DNA from: Acidobacteriota bacterium
GTDB taxonomy: Bacteria > Acidobacteriota > Terriglobia > UBA7540
Length of the DNA stretch: 64,000 bases
Direction of reading: 5' to 3'
NCBI GenBank assembly: GCA_004298155.1
Contig: SCRD01000025.1
Location: forward strand, 85,022 to 149,021
Made by a program: the position numbers and the translations under genes. The notes beneath the pieces are model-generated. The model was given only the letters and a program-made list of their open reading frames with translations. It searched no databases and was not told the origin of the DNA. Below are positions 1-8,469 of this stretch, piece after piece (position 1 is the first letter of the stretch; each line of letters begins with the position of its first letter).

Positions 1-1308
1 AACCGGATCGGCAAGCCCCGGATCAACCAGATCACGACCGACCCGCAATTGCACATCGATCCGGCTCTGCTCGACCGCGCGTACACCTGCTCGCCGGCCA
101 GCGTCCTGACGCTGGAGCAATACAGGACCACACTCGAACGGTTTCGCCAGCTTGGAGTTTTCTCTTCATATCGGCTGGACCTCGAGCCTGCGGCCGGTGA
201 AGGTCCGGAAACATTTGATTTGGCGTTGAGTGCCGTGGAAAAAAACGGATGGGGCCCGAACAAGGCCGCTGCGTTGATTTCACTGGTCCGCGGGCTGCCG
301 TATGAGACGGTTTACCCGGAGGTCTATAACCTTCGCCGCTCGGCTCTCAACATCGATTCCCTTTTCCGGTGGGACAGCCAGAAGCGCCGCGCCTTCGTCT
401 CTATTTCAGCTCCGCTCGCGCGCAACCCCAAATTCCGCTACGGATTCTATGCAGACGGCCGCAACGAAAACTGGAACATTTCCCACACTTTCCTTCAGCC
501 TGCAGTGCCGGTTGAGGGCTTCAATCTGGAAAAAATCCAACTTGGCGGCGGAATTGAATCCATCGCCAACAGCCGCTGGATGTGGTCTGCCGGATTGAAT
601 GTTTCTGGCCGGCGCTTTCGCAATCTGCCATCCGGCGCTTCCGCCGCTGACCCTGTTTTCACGAACGGCGCCGCGGCGGAAGCCCGGGCGCGCAGCGATT
701 ACGCTCTCCTCAGGGTCCCGGAAAAGCGGTTCACGCTTGACTCTGGCGTTCAGGGCGCCGTCGGCAATTTTTACGCCCGTGGATTCGGGCGCTTCGGCAC
801 GTTGCAGGGCTCACTGGGAGCGCGATGGTTACCGCAGGCCCGCGGCGATGATTTTGAAATGATTGAAGAAATTTATGCCGGCAAAACCTTTGGGCGCGTC
901 CCGTTTGACAACCTCTTCATGCTCGGCCTCGAGCACGACAACAATCTGCCCCTTCGCGCGCACATCGGGACAGAAAATGGCCAGAAGGGAAATGCCCCAC
1001 TGGGCCGCGACTATTTGCTCTCAAACTGGGAGGTCAACAAGGACCTTTACACAAACGCGTGGTTCAAGCTGCGGCTGGCGCCGTTTGTCGATACGGGCAA
1101 GGCCTACGACGGCCCGGACGGCTTTGGCTCCCGCCAATGGCTCTGGGATACGGGCGCATCCGCGAAGCTGAGAGTGCTGGGCGGGGTTGCCCTCGTATTC
1201 ACTTATGGAAAAGATCTGCGGACCGGCAGAAATACTTACTACTTCACCACCACGCGCGAAGGCGGACCGAGCTTCTTTCCTTTGCCTTTTGTAGAAAGAT
1301 TCCGATAG
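1..1308 (+). CDS. Outer-membrane beta-barrel protein of BamA/TamA/patatin-barrel type, C-terminal part
   Basis: The frame is open at the left edge, so the true start lies outside the window; 435 residues plus the stop are visible. The first 80 or so residues look like the end of a POTRA-type domain (the pattern RFRQLGVFSSYRLDLEP is typical of POTRA helix 2 and strand 3). The rest alternates short polar and aromatic strands with Gly-rich turns, as in a 16-strand Omp85 or patatin-type surface-antigen barrel (GLEHDNNLPLRAHIG, APFVDTGKAY). It would sit in the outer membrane, either assembling barrel proteins or anchoring an N-terminal enzyme domain that is not visible here. It converges on the next gene with a 56-base gap and no clear terminator. 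The family is fairly secure; the subtype is not. Confidence 0.6.
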   Translation, partial: NRIGKPRINQITTDPQLHIDPALLDRAYTCSPASVLTLEQYRTTLERFRQLGVFSSYRLDLEPAAGEGPETFDLALSAVEKNGWGPNKAAALISLVRGLPYETVYPEVYNLRRSALNIDSLFRWDSQKRRAFVSISAPLARNPKFRYGFYADGRNENWNISHTFLQPAVPVEGFNLEKIQLGGGIESIANSRWMWSAGLNVSGRRFRNLPSGASAADPVFTNGAAAEARARSDYALLRVPEKRFTLDSGVQGAVGNFYARGFGRFGTLQGSLGARWLPQARGDDFEMIEEIYAGKTFGRVPFDNLFMLGLEHDNNLPLRAHIGTENGQKGNAPLGRDYLLSNWEVNKDLYTNAWFKLRLAPFVDTGKAYDGPDGFGSRQWLWDTGASAKLRVLGGVALVFTYGKDLRTGRNTYYFTTTREGGPSFFPLPFVERFR

Positions 1309-1364
1309 GACCCATCGTTTTGAAGGCGTCTCATCGTGGTGTCTCTGCCTATTGCCGCTAAGCC

Positions 1365-2261
1365 TCATTCCGTCGAACGCACTTTTACGCCTGCAAGTTC
1401 TTCAAGAAAGGTCACGACGGCGGCGTAGTCCAATTCCCCTTTGCCCTGCGCGCGCGCAGAGGCATATACCTCTTTGACAGCAGCCGTCACCGGCATCGGT
1501 ACACCCTGTGCGAAGGCCGCTTCCATGGCCAGCGTCACATCTTTGTGCATCCACTTGAGGGGGAAGTATGGCGTGAAGTCCCCCTTGAATATGAATGGCG
1601 CCTTAAAGTCGGTCAGGGCCGCGCGCGCCATGCTGTTTTGGACGATCTCCATCATCACTTCCGGCCGCACCCCGGACTTCGTAGCCAGCACGAAACCTTC
1701 GCAGAAAATTTCGACCATGGTGGACTGGATGGCATTTTGCGCCAGTTTGGCGGAAAGGCCTGCTCCATGTGCACCGCAGTAGATATGCTTCTTGCCCAGC
1801 ACTTTCAATAGCGGCAGCGCCCTCTCATACGTTTCGCGCTCGCCGCCGATCATGAAGGTCAGTTCGCCTTTCTCAGCGCCGTGTTTGCTGCCTGTGACTG
1901 GGGCATCCAGAAAGTTTGCTTTCCTGCCGGCCGTTGCGCACGCCAGCCGACGGCTGACCACGGGGCTGATGGTGGCGGAATCGATCACAATGGCGCCGGG
2001 CTTGACCGTTTGGAGAACACCATCTTTGCCCGCGATGACGCCTTCGGACGCCGTGGAATCGCTGACAATGCTCATAACATAGTTGGCGTTGCTTGCCGCC
2101 TCCGCAGGAGTCGAGGCAACTTTCGCCCCAGCCTGCTCAAGCGCCCGCGCCTTGTCAGGCGTTCGATTGAATACGGTTACCTGGTAGCCGGCCTTAACCA
2201 GATTCAAGGCCATGGGCTCTCCCATGATTCCCAGACCAATGAAGCCAACAGACTCCGCCAT
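1365..2261 (-). CDS. NAD(P)-dependent beta-hydroxyacid dehydrogenase, tartronate-semialdehyde reductase type
   Basis: The 298-residue protein begins with a Rossmann dinucleotide motif (GFIGLGIMG, residues 6-14). It carries the substrate-binding DAPVTGS motif (119-125) and the catalytic lysine in KLAQN (K172), the pattern of the 6-phosphogluconate/3-hydroxyisobutyrate dehydrogenase family. Members reduce tartronate or succinic semialdehyde, or oxidise 3-hydroxyisobutyrate, in the cytoplasm. The start is supported by AAGGAGG seven bases upstream. It is the last gene of a same-strand run with a glycerate 2-kinase and a hydroxyacid reductase, so tartronate semialdehyde to glycerate is the most likely reaction. 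A plant GLYR1-like succinic-semialdehyde activity cannot be excluded. Confidence 0.85.
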   Translation of the reverse strand: MAESVGFIGLGIMGEPMALNLVKAGYQVTVFNRTPDKARALEQAGAKVASTPAEAASNANYVMSIVSDSTASEGVIAGKDGVLQTVKPGAIVIDSATISPVVSRRLACATAGRKANFLDAPVTGSKHGAEKGELTFMIGGERETYERALPLLKVLGKKHIYCGAHGAGLSAKLAQNAIQSTMVEIFCEGFVLATKSGVRPEVMMEIVQNSMARAALTDFKAPFIFKGDFTPYFPLKWMHKDVTLAMEAAFAQGVPMPVTAAVKEVYASARAQGKGELDYAAVVTFLEELAGVKVRSTE

Positions 2262-2353
2262 CGAATGCCTCCTTCAGGTTAAATCCAGGGCCGCTTGCCA
2301 GCGTCCTGTCCCTGTTACTCGCAAGGCCCAGCCTGCCGGATTATCGCTCAACT

Positions 2354-3706
2354 CTACAAGTCTCCGAAATCCAGCCAGAGCCTGACGTCCCGAACGTTGT
2401 TGCCGGTGTACCCGGTGTCGAGTGTATCACCAAGAGTGCGGAAGAAATAATAGGAGTCGCTTTCAGCCATATAACGTTGCGGATCGAGCCCGCGCGCCCG
2501 CGCCCGGCTGACGGTCTGCCCGTCCGCGACTGCTCCGCTCGAAGGGCTGTTGCCGTCGCGCCCGTCTGTCCCGGCGCTTAGCACCACCCGGTTCTGATGT
2601 TCGATTTTTTCTGCGGCGTAAAGCACGAAAGCCTGGTTGCGGCCACCCATGCCTGAACCTGTGACCTCGCACGTGACTTCCCCGCCTACAACCAGCGCAA
2701 CCGGCCGTCCGTGATGCTCCGCTGCCAGGGCATCCAGGGCATCCAGATTTCTGTCCGCAACTTCGCGATAATCCACGTCCCATTTGCCGGAATCCACATC
2801 GCAAATAAAGCCCTCCCGCTCCAGCGCCTCTCTTGCGGCGTTGACGGCCTCGCGGTTTGAGAGGAGACAAACGTATTCAGAGCTTCGGAAACACGCATCG
2901 CCGGACTTGGGCGTCTCATTGAGCGAGCGCTCCTTGAAATGTTTGCGAATCGACTGGGGCAACCTTTCGGCCAGATTGTTCTCTTCCGCCAGCCTGTAAC
3001 ATTCGTCGAGAGTGGAATCGTCGGGCATGGTGGGTCCTGACGCCACCATCGAGGGCAGATCGTCCGGCACGTCAGAAACGTACAAGGTCAACTGGCGGGC
3101 AGGATGCGCGGCGCCGGCCAATCGTCCCCCCTTTACTGCAGACACATGTTTGCGAAGGACGTTGATCTGCTCGATGGGCAGGGCGCTGGTTACCAGCACG
3201 CGGTTAAATTCAACCAGGTCTTTCAAAGAAACTTTGGGGTCCAGAGGTTTTTCAAACAGCGCGGACCCGCCGCCGGAAATCAGAAAGATCACCAATTCAC
3301 TGGGTCCGAGCCCGGAGACGAGTTCGAGCGCAGCCTCAGCGGCGGCAATGCTGTCTGCGTTCGGGTAGGGATGGCCCCCTTCAAAATAGCTGACGTTCTT
3401 GAGCTTCGAGGCAGGAAGGGCGGGCGCTACCACGACACCCGAAGCAATCCGCCCACCGAGGACTTCGTCTAAAGTAGCGGCCATTCGGGCAGCCGCCTTG
3501 CCAATGGCAATGACATGTGGTGGCCAGGTGAGCGACGTGCTGGTTTCACCGACAAGAAGTGTCTGGCCGGAGAGCGTCAACTTCTCCAACATCGTTTTAC
3601 GGAGATCGATGGCAGCGATGACCTCATGAAAAATATGACGGGCAATCGCCTTGCCGTGGTCGTGGGAAGGACCGGCCGAAGCCGGAATCTCATCTTGGAT
3701 GCTCAT
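2354..3706 (-). CDS. Glycerate 2-kinase (MOFRL family)
   Basis: The 450-residue length is normal for bacterial GckA/TtuD-type proteins. The N-terminal domain (about residues 20-260) has the conserved HPYPNADS and LISGGGSALFEKP segments. The C-terminal MOFRL domain (about 330-445) has GGRNQAFVLYAAEKI and SAGTDGRDGNSPSSGA. The family phosphorylates D-glycerate at the 2-position with ATP to give 2-phosphoglycerate, feeding lower glycolysis. Some older family entries were called hydroxypyruvate reductase. It lies 92 bases upstream of the tartronate-semialdehyde-reductase-like gene and downstream of a D-2-hydroxyacid reductase on the same strand, so the three plausibly channel glyoxylate or hydroxypyruvate into 2-phosphoglycerate. 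Confidence 0.9.
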   Translation of the reverse strand: MSIQDEIPASAGPSHDHGKAIARHIFHEVIAAIDLRKTMLEKLTLSGQTLLVGETSTSLTWPPHVIAIGKAAARMAATLDEVLGGRIASGVVVAPALPASKLKNVSYFEGGHPYPNADSIAAAEAALELVSGLGPSELVIFLISGGGSALFEKPLDPKVSLKDLVEFNRVLVTSALPIEQINVLRKHVSAVKGGRLAGAAHPARQLTLYVSDVPDDLPSMVASGPTMPDDSTLDECYRLAEENNLAERLPQSIRKHFKERSLNETPKSGDACFRSSEYVCLLSNREAVNAAREALEREGFICDVDSGKWDVDYREVADRNLDALDALAAEHHGRPVALVVGGEVTCEVTGSGMGGRNQAFVLYAAEKIEHQNRVVLSAGTDGRDGNSPSSGAVADGQTVSRARARGLDPQRYMAESDSYYFFRTLGDTLDTGYTGNNVRDVRLWLDFGDL

Positions 3707-3825
3707 GGTTCGTCTGGCGCAACTTTCCCGGTTCTGATTTTCACCGCCTGCCGCAAAATCTTCATTATTGAAAAGCTGGACGCGGATAGCAAGTGGAGGT
3801 TGGCCAGGGCCGCCTGCTGGCGCGG

Positions 3826-4797
3826 TCAGGAATAAATCCCGGGATTCACAATATTGGCAGGCCGCTCGCCCGCAAGCATGGCCAGCAGGTTTTTGGCAGC
3901 AAGTGTGGCCATCCTGAGGCGCGTTTCACCTGTGGCGCTGCCAATGTGCGGCGCTAGCACAACATTATCGAGGCCAAGCAGATCAGGATTGACGCGCGGC
4001 TCGTCTTCAAAAACATCCAGCCCCGCGCCGGCAATTTTTCCGCTGCTGAGGGCTTCCACCAGGGCTTTCTCATCCACGACGGGCCCGCGCGCCGTGTTGA
4101 CGAGAATGGCGTTGCGCTTCATCTGGCTGAGTGCTTTGCCACTGATGATGTGGTGCGTTTCGGGGGTCAACGGGACGTGAAGGCTGACGTAATCAGACTC
4201 GCGAAGGAGGGTCTCAAATTCCGCATACTGGGCGTGCAGTTCGCGCTCAACGCTTTCAGCAGCCCGGCGCCGCGTGTAGTAGAGGACCCGCATGGAAAAC
4301 CCGAAGCCGCGGCGTGCCATCGGCTGGCCGATGCCGCCGAACCCTAACAGCCCGAGTGTTTTGTGATGAACGTCGAACCCGTGCATCAGCCCCCATTGCC
4401 AGCGCTCCCAACGTCCTTCGCGAACATAACGGTCGGCCTCGATTGCGCGCCGCGCCGTGGCCAGCAAGAGCATGAAGGCGAGGTCAGCCGTGGTTTCTTC
4501 GAGCGATCCGGCGGTGTTGGTAATAGGGATCCGCCGGCGATTGCAGGCCGCAACATCAATGTTGTCGTAACCAACGCCGCAATTGGATATGGCCCGCAGC
4601 CGGGGCGCCGACTGCAAAACGTCCGCGCTCACCCGCGCGGAGTTGACCAGGATTCCTTCAACCTCGCGGCATTCTTCACCCAGTTGAGAGGCCGGAATGG
4701 CGGCGTCCTCAGGGTAACTTCGTACGTCGCAGTCTCTCAAGAGCAGCTCCAAGGCAGCAGCGGGAAGCGGGCGCGTGACGAAAACTTTCGGCTTCAT
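3826..4797 (-). CDS. D-2-hydroxyacid dehydrogenase (hydroxypyruvate/glyoxylate reductase type)
   Basis: The start at 4797 has AAGGAG just upstream; a TTG start at 4809 is possible but less likely. The 323-residue protein has the typical discontinuous substrate domain around a Rossmann domain with GLLGFGGIGQPMA. The catalytic triad is visible as R in NTARGPVVD, E in DVFEDEP and H in LAPHIGSAT. There is no ACT or ASB domain, so it is not a long phosphoglycerate dehydrogenase. Family members reduce hydroxypyruvate or glyoxylate with NAD(P)H. The next gene on this strand, 119 bases away, is a glycerate 2-kinase, which supports D-glycerate formation from hydroxypyruvate. It starts divergently from the nuclease-like gene on the plus strand. 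Confidence 0.87.
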   Translation of the reverse strand: MKPKVFVTRPLPAAALELLLRDCDVRSYPEDAAIPASQLGEECREVEGILVNSARVSADVLQSAPRLRAISNCGVGYDNIDVAACNRRRIPITNTAGSLEETTADLAFMLLLATARRAIEADRYVREGRWERWQWGLMHGFDVHHKTLGLLGFGGIGQPMARRGFGFSMRVLYYTRRRAAESVERELHAQYAEFETLLRESDYVSLHVPLTPETHHIISGKALSQMKRNAILVNTARGPVVDEKALVEALSSGKIAGAGLDVFEDEPRVNPDLLGLDNVVLAPHIGSATGETRLRMATLAAKNLLAMLAGERPANIVNPGIYS

Positions 4798-4869
4798 GGT
4801 CTCCTTCAAGCTTCACAGGGATGGCCGAGTGGTTTGATAACATGCCGGAGCTGAATCCGTCAACCGGGC

Positions 4870-6534
4870 GTGTCAAATGTTCCGAGCGAAACAAGGCCGC
4901 CGTTATATGCTTTCCTGACTCCGCGGCATGTTCCCGATGTGATGCCGGGGATTGCCTCGTATGGCATGGCAGGCACGGTTATAATGGACGCCCAGACTGT
5001 CATGGCACATGAATCAGAGGCCAAATCGCTCTGCGCGCTCCAGCACGAGGTTGAAGCGTTTATCCAGTCCCTTGCTCACCCGGTCGTGGTTGAAGACGAA
5101 GTGGAATTGTTCGACCTGACTTCGGCGAGATGGCAGTTGAGCACCCAGTTTAACAAGCTGCTATTTGAAGCCTGGAACCCGACCCGAACGCTGGCGCGCC
5201 GGGTTGAGGAAGTGGCTTATCGTGATGGCGGCCGGCTGGGCGTCTTTGTGCGAAAACCGCACGCCCGGGAAACTTCGGTGATTGAATTTCGTGAGCTTCA
5301 TCCGCAGCAGCGCAAGGGGCGTGAAAGGGAGCGGTCGGCCTTTCGGCAGGAATTTGTCGCCATGCTCAAGCAGGAATTCCAGGGCTGGCGGCTGGAAAAG
5401 GTCACCAACCGCTCTGACCGTGAGCATTCGTTCTCCACGTGGTACACACGGGGGCTCGCGCGGCAGGGCCGGACGGGGTGCGCTTTTATCGGGCTCAGCA
5501 GGGGTGAAGCCCCTGCCGCAGCCGACGCTGTGCTGGCGTTCGGGTTGATCTGGCTCGACTGGCTGCGAAACCGTTCGGACAGGGCAACGGTGCCAAGGCT
5601 CCGCATCTATCTGCCCAGAGAGGCCGTTGGGTTAAACGCGCAACGCGCCGCCGCCATCAACCACCGGGCTGTGCAGTTGGAACTGTTTGAATGGAACGGC
5701 GGGGGCGAACGTCCGGCCCGAGTGGTCCTTGAGACTGCCGGTGATGTTTCGACACGCCTTGTTCGCCATCGGCCGAATGAAGCGCTCATCAGCCGCCATC
5801 GCGAACTCTTGCGCGACCTGCTGAGCGATGACGTTGATCGTGTGATGATGGCCACGGATACTTCCGGAAAGTTTGTTTCGGTGCGAGTCGCCGGCCTGGA
5901 AATTGCGCGCATCGAAGGCGACCTTTCACCGAAAATCTACTTTGGCCTCGAGGGAAGCATTCGCAGGCTGGATGACAACAGCCAGGATGGCTTTCGGAAC
6001 TTCGTCTCTCGCGTGCTCGCCCGCCGCAACGCTGCGAGTGAAGATACCACCGACGAATTCTACCGGCTACAGTCCGAGCGCTGGCTGGAAAGCATGCTGG
6101 TCAGCAACATCACCAGGATTGATCCTGCACTTTCACCCGGTTTCGCTTATCCGCAGGTACCCGCATTTTCGCGGACCGACCGCGGCGTGATTGACATCCT
6201 GTCGGTGACGCGCGGCGGCCGCCTTGCCGTGATTGAACTGAAGCTCGAGGAGCAGATCAACCTGCCTTTCCAGGCGCTCGACTACTGGCTGCGCGTGGAG
6301 AAGCTGCGACAAGAGCGGAAGTTCCAGGACTATGGTTATTTTCCGGGCGTGGCGCTTGCCGACGCGAAGCCAACGCTCTACCTTGTTGTGCCCGCTTTCA
6401 GGTTCCACTCCACAACAACCCGAATGCTTCGTTATCTCGATCCATCCATCACCGTGATGCAGATTGGCATCAACGATCAGTGGCGCCAGGGCATCAAAGC
6501 CCTTTTCAGAAGGGAATTGAGGGCAGGCGTTTGA
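4870..6534 (+). CDS. Uncharacterised protein with C-terminal PD-(D/E)XK nuclease-like domain
   Basis: I do not recognise this family as a whole. The C-terminal 180 residues fit a PD-(D/E)XK core: a helix (ERWLESMLVSNI), then an acidic strand (RGVIDIL) and ten residues later LAVIELKLEE, giving the D...ExK pattern, followed by a helix. The N-terminal 350 residues show no motif I can name; residues from about 120 are rich in Arg and aromatic residues. No helicase, methyltransferase or toxin partner lies beside it. The start is uncertain: GTG at 4870 is the longest, while ATG codons at 4966, 4984 and 5002 are more natural, and none has a good Shine-Dalgarno site. A role in DNA or RNA cleavage or repair is inferred from the fold only. 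Confidence 0.55.
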   Translation: MSNVPSETRPPLYAFLTPRHVPDVMPGIASYGMAGTVIMDAQTVMAHESEAKSLCALQHEVEAFIQSLAHPVVVEDEVELFDLTSARWQLSTQFNKLLFEAWNPTRTLARRVEEVAYRDGGRLGVFVRKPHARETSVIEFRELHPQQRKGRERERSAFRQEFVAMLKQEFQGWRLEKVTNRSDREHSFSTWYTRGLARQGRTGCAFIGLSRGEAPAAADAVLAFGLIWLDWLRNRSDRATVPRLRIYLPREAVGLNAQRAAAINHRAVQLELFEWNGGGERPARVVLETAGDVSTRLVRHRPNEALISRHRELLRDLLSDDVDRVMMATDTSGKFVSVRVAGLEIARIEGDLSPKIYFGLEGSIRRLDDNSQDGFRNFVSRVLARRNAASEDTTDEFYRLQSERWLESMLVSNITRIDPALSPGFAYPQVPAFSRTDRGVIDILSVTRGGRLAVIELKLEEQINLPFQALDYWLRVEKLRQERKFQDYGYFPGVALADAKPTLYLVVPAFRFHSTTTRMLRYLDPSITVMQIGINDQWRQGIKALFRRELRAGV

Positions 6535-6591
6535 GGCGCGGAATTTCGCACGGCATACGGCAGGAAGGAAAGTTCGATACCTCGCACAGCT

Positions 6592-7041
<450 letters not shown>

Positions 7042-7192
7042 GGCCTCCTGCTCCTTTGTCGCAGTTGACAATTGTATCGAACCTGTCCCCCTATGTAACG
7101 CCTGCCGGCTGGGGCATCACCTCTAAATTAGAAATCTGTAATTATTACTCGATGTGTCTTAATTGAACACTTTTTGCAAAAGCCGTCGAATT

Positions 7193-7220
7193 TTGACCAA
7201 TATGTTATTCGTAACATATT
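7193..7220 (+). promoter_or_regulatory. Putative promoter overlapped by a perfect palindrome (operator-like)
   Basis: TTGACC (7193-7198) could be a -35 box. CATATT (7215-7220), 16 bases further on, could be a weak -10 box. The spacer and -10 box are covered exactly by a perfect inverted repeat at 7199-7220, with 9-bp arms AATATGTTA and TAACATATT around a TTCG loop. That placement is what a repressor operator would show. It precedes the first gene of the phage-derived cluster by about 190 bases. The repeat is certain from the sequence; promoter and operator roles are inferred. Confidence 0.45.
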
Positions 7221-7244
7221 GATAACACGATACATACAAATTAT

Positions 7245-7280
7245 CGTCCCAAACGTCCCAAACGTCCCCATCGTCCCATT
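7245..7280 (+). repeat. Four tandem 9-bp repeats (CGTCCCAAA type)
   Basis: Four consecutive 9-mers start at 7245, 7254, 7263 and 7272: CGTCCCAAA, CGTCCCAAA, CGTCCCCAT and CGTCCCATT, followed by a G run. A diverged three-unit copy with a similar AT-rich leader is at 53151-53177. The rest of 7042-7405 is AT-rich leader with no gene I can support. The array could be a protein-binding iteron site or a genome-wide repeat. Confidence 0.7.
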
Positions 7281-7405
7281 TGGGGGGGGTACGCTTAATT
7301 TGTGGGCGGGACACGGACAGCGCCACAGGGTGTGGATGGCGCGGAAAGGGTCCCGGCGCGAGAAGGGGGAGGTGTGTCCTGGAGACGCAATTAAACAGTA
7401 TACGC

Positions 7406-8107
7406 ATGCAGCCGCAACCTGGCGAGACTCGTTCTGCGGCGCCGGCCATTGTCAACCTTGCCGCCGAGCGCCGCCTTGTTCAGCGAGTTTTTGAGCGCTG
7501 TAATCAGACCATTGCCGGCGCCTGCGCACCCTCTTCGACGCCGGTGGAATTTCTTGGCGCGCTGGTGGCAAACGAAAGCGGCGGCGTCGCGGATGCCACG
7601 CGTTTCGAGCCCGCAGTTTACCGCCATCTGCTGGCGGTGGCAGAGAGCCAGTCACCTTCTTACGGAAGCATCAACATGGCAGTGCTCGACCGCGAGCTTG
7701 GCCAGCAGGTTTCTGCGAATAGTGCCGCGCTCCACGCGCGATACATGACGCGCGGCTTTGCCGAGATTTATTCGAGCCAGATCCAGAAGGCGTCCGACGC
7801 CGCGCTGCGCGAGCTTGCCACATCCTGGGGTTACACGCAGATCATGGGTTACCACATGGTGGGCCGGCCAGGCGATGTTCGCCAGCTTCTCGATCCGGGT
7901 TTTCATTTCCGCATGGCCGTCTGGCTGCTGTCGGAGTTCGCCGTCGATTTCCATCTTGATCCCGCAGAAGATTTTGCGGAAATGTTCCGCTGCTGGAACA
8001 CGGGCCGCCCGAACGGCAGCACTTACGATCCCAGCTACGTTGACAAGGGGCTCGAGCGCATGGAGCTTTACCGCCAGCTCCGGCAAGCTCAGGCGGCCGT
8101 CCGATAG
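7406..8107 (+). CDS. Phage endolysin, N-acetylmuramidase (DUF3380-like)
   Basis: The protein of about 233 residues contains a lysozyme-like catalytic region with ANESGG (probable catalytic Glu) followed by SWGYTQIMGYH, the close equivalent of the SWGLMQIMG hallmark of phage N-acetylmuramidases. It has no signal peptide, so export would need a holin, and small membrane proteins follow directly. The ATG at 7406 has no Shine-Dalgarno site. A strong AGGGGGAGG lies ahead of an in-frame CTG at 7379, so the start is open. It is the first gene of the cluster, matching the position of lysis genes ahead of packaging genes in Mu-type phages. The enzyme would cut the MurNAc-GlcNAc backbone at particle release. 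Confidence 0.75.
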   Translation: MQPQPGETRSAAPAIVNLAAERRLVQRVFERCNQTIAGACAPSSTPVEFLGALVANESGGVADATRFEPAVYRHLLAVAESQSPSYGSINMAVLDRELGQQVSANSAALHARYMTRGFAEIYSSQIQKASDAALRELATSWGYTQIMGYHMVGRPGDVRQLLDPGFHFRMAVWLLSEFAVDFHLDPAEDFAEMFRCWNTGRPNGSTYDPSYVDKGLERMELYRQLRQAQAAVR

Positions 8108-8175
8108 GGCGCGGCCCTGCCCGCGGCATTCAGGTTCAATTTTAACTGTTTGGTTAAATCAAAGGAGGAGCAGAA

Positions 8176-8319
8176 ATGATCAACGTAGTGATGTTCCTGG
8201 TCGGGTTTACGGCAGGGCTGATATTGGCCGGGCTTTTTGAGCAGCGCGCGGTCAGGGAAATCCTGAACCTTCGCACTTACCTGCGCGCCGAGCTTCAGAG
8301 GCTGGCGGCGAGGCTGTAA
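8176..8319 (+). CDS. Small single-pass membrane protein of the lysis region
   Basis: A 47-residue ORF starts with ATG at 8176, five bases after an exceptionally good AAAGGAGGAG ribosome binding site. Residues 2-20 form one hydrophobic segment (VVMFLVGFTAGLILAGLF) and the tail is basic and helical (LRTYLRAELQRLAARL). It is too short for most gene callers. Size, topology and position between endolysin and the other membrane proteins fit a small holin or antiholin-like protein, but no family is recognised. Confidence 0.6.
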   Translation: MINVVMFLVGFTAGLILAGLFEQRAVREILNLRTYLRAELQRLAARL

Positions 8320-8400
8320 AGAAATTACGAATTATGAATTACAAATTACCAAACCGATGGTGTCAGGTAATTCGTACTTAGTAATTCGTAATTAAAACGA
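8320..8400. repeat. Self-complementary AATTACGAATTA repeat between genes
   Basis: The forward words AATTACGAATTATGAATTAC at 8323-8342 are answered by reverse-complement words (AATTCGTA, TAATTCGTAATT) at 8362-8395, so the RNA could fold into a long AT-rich hairpin. The same words recur at 10186, 10717, 13655, 18870, 19590-19650, 20415, 20515-20545 and 31485-31510. Confidence 0.7.
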
Positions 8401-8469
8401 ACCTCCACGGCTTAGAAATAGAACGGCGGCCCCGCCCCGCGGGACGGCCGCTCCAGAAAAAGAAGAACC

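Noticed and set aside
4819-4890. tRNA-like D-arm text (GGCCGAGTGGTTT) resembling tRNA-Ser or tRNA-Leu
   Set aside because: No matching acceptor stem, anticodon stem or GTTCRANNC T-loop could be folded from the following bases, so it is not called as a tRNA or remnant.
7245-7280. CRISPR array
   Set aside because: The units are 9 bp with no spacers and no cas genes are present anywhere in the window.
7280-7405. Upstream extension of the endolysin frame
   Set aside because: It reads through the G run after the iterons, has no ribosome site and adds residues unlike the family.
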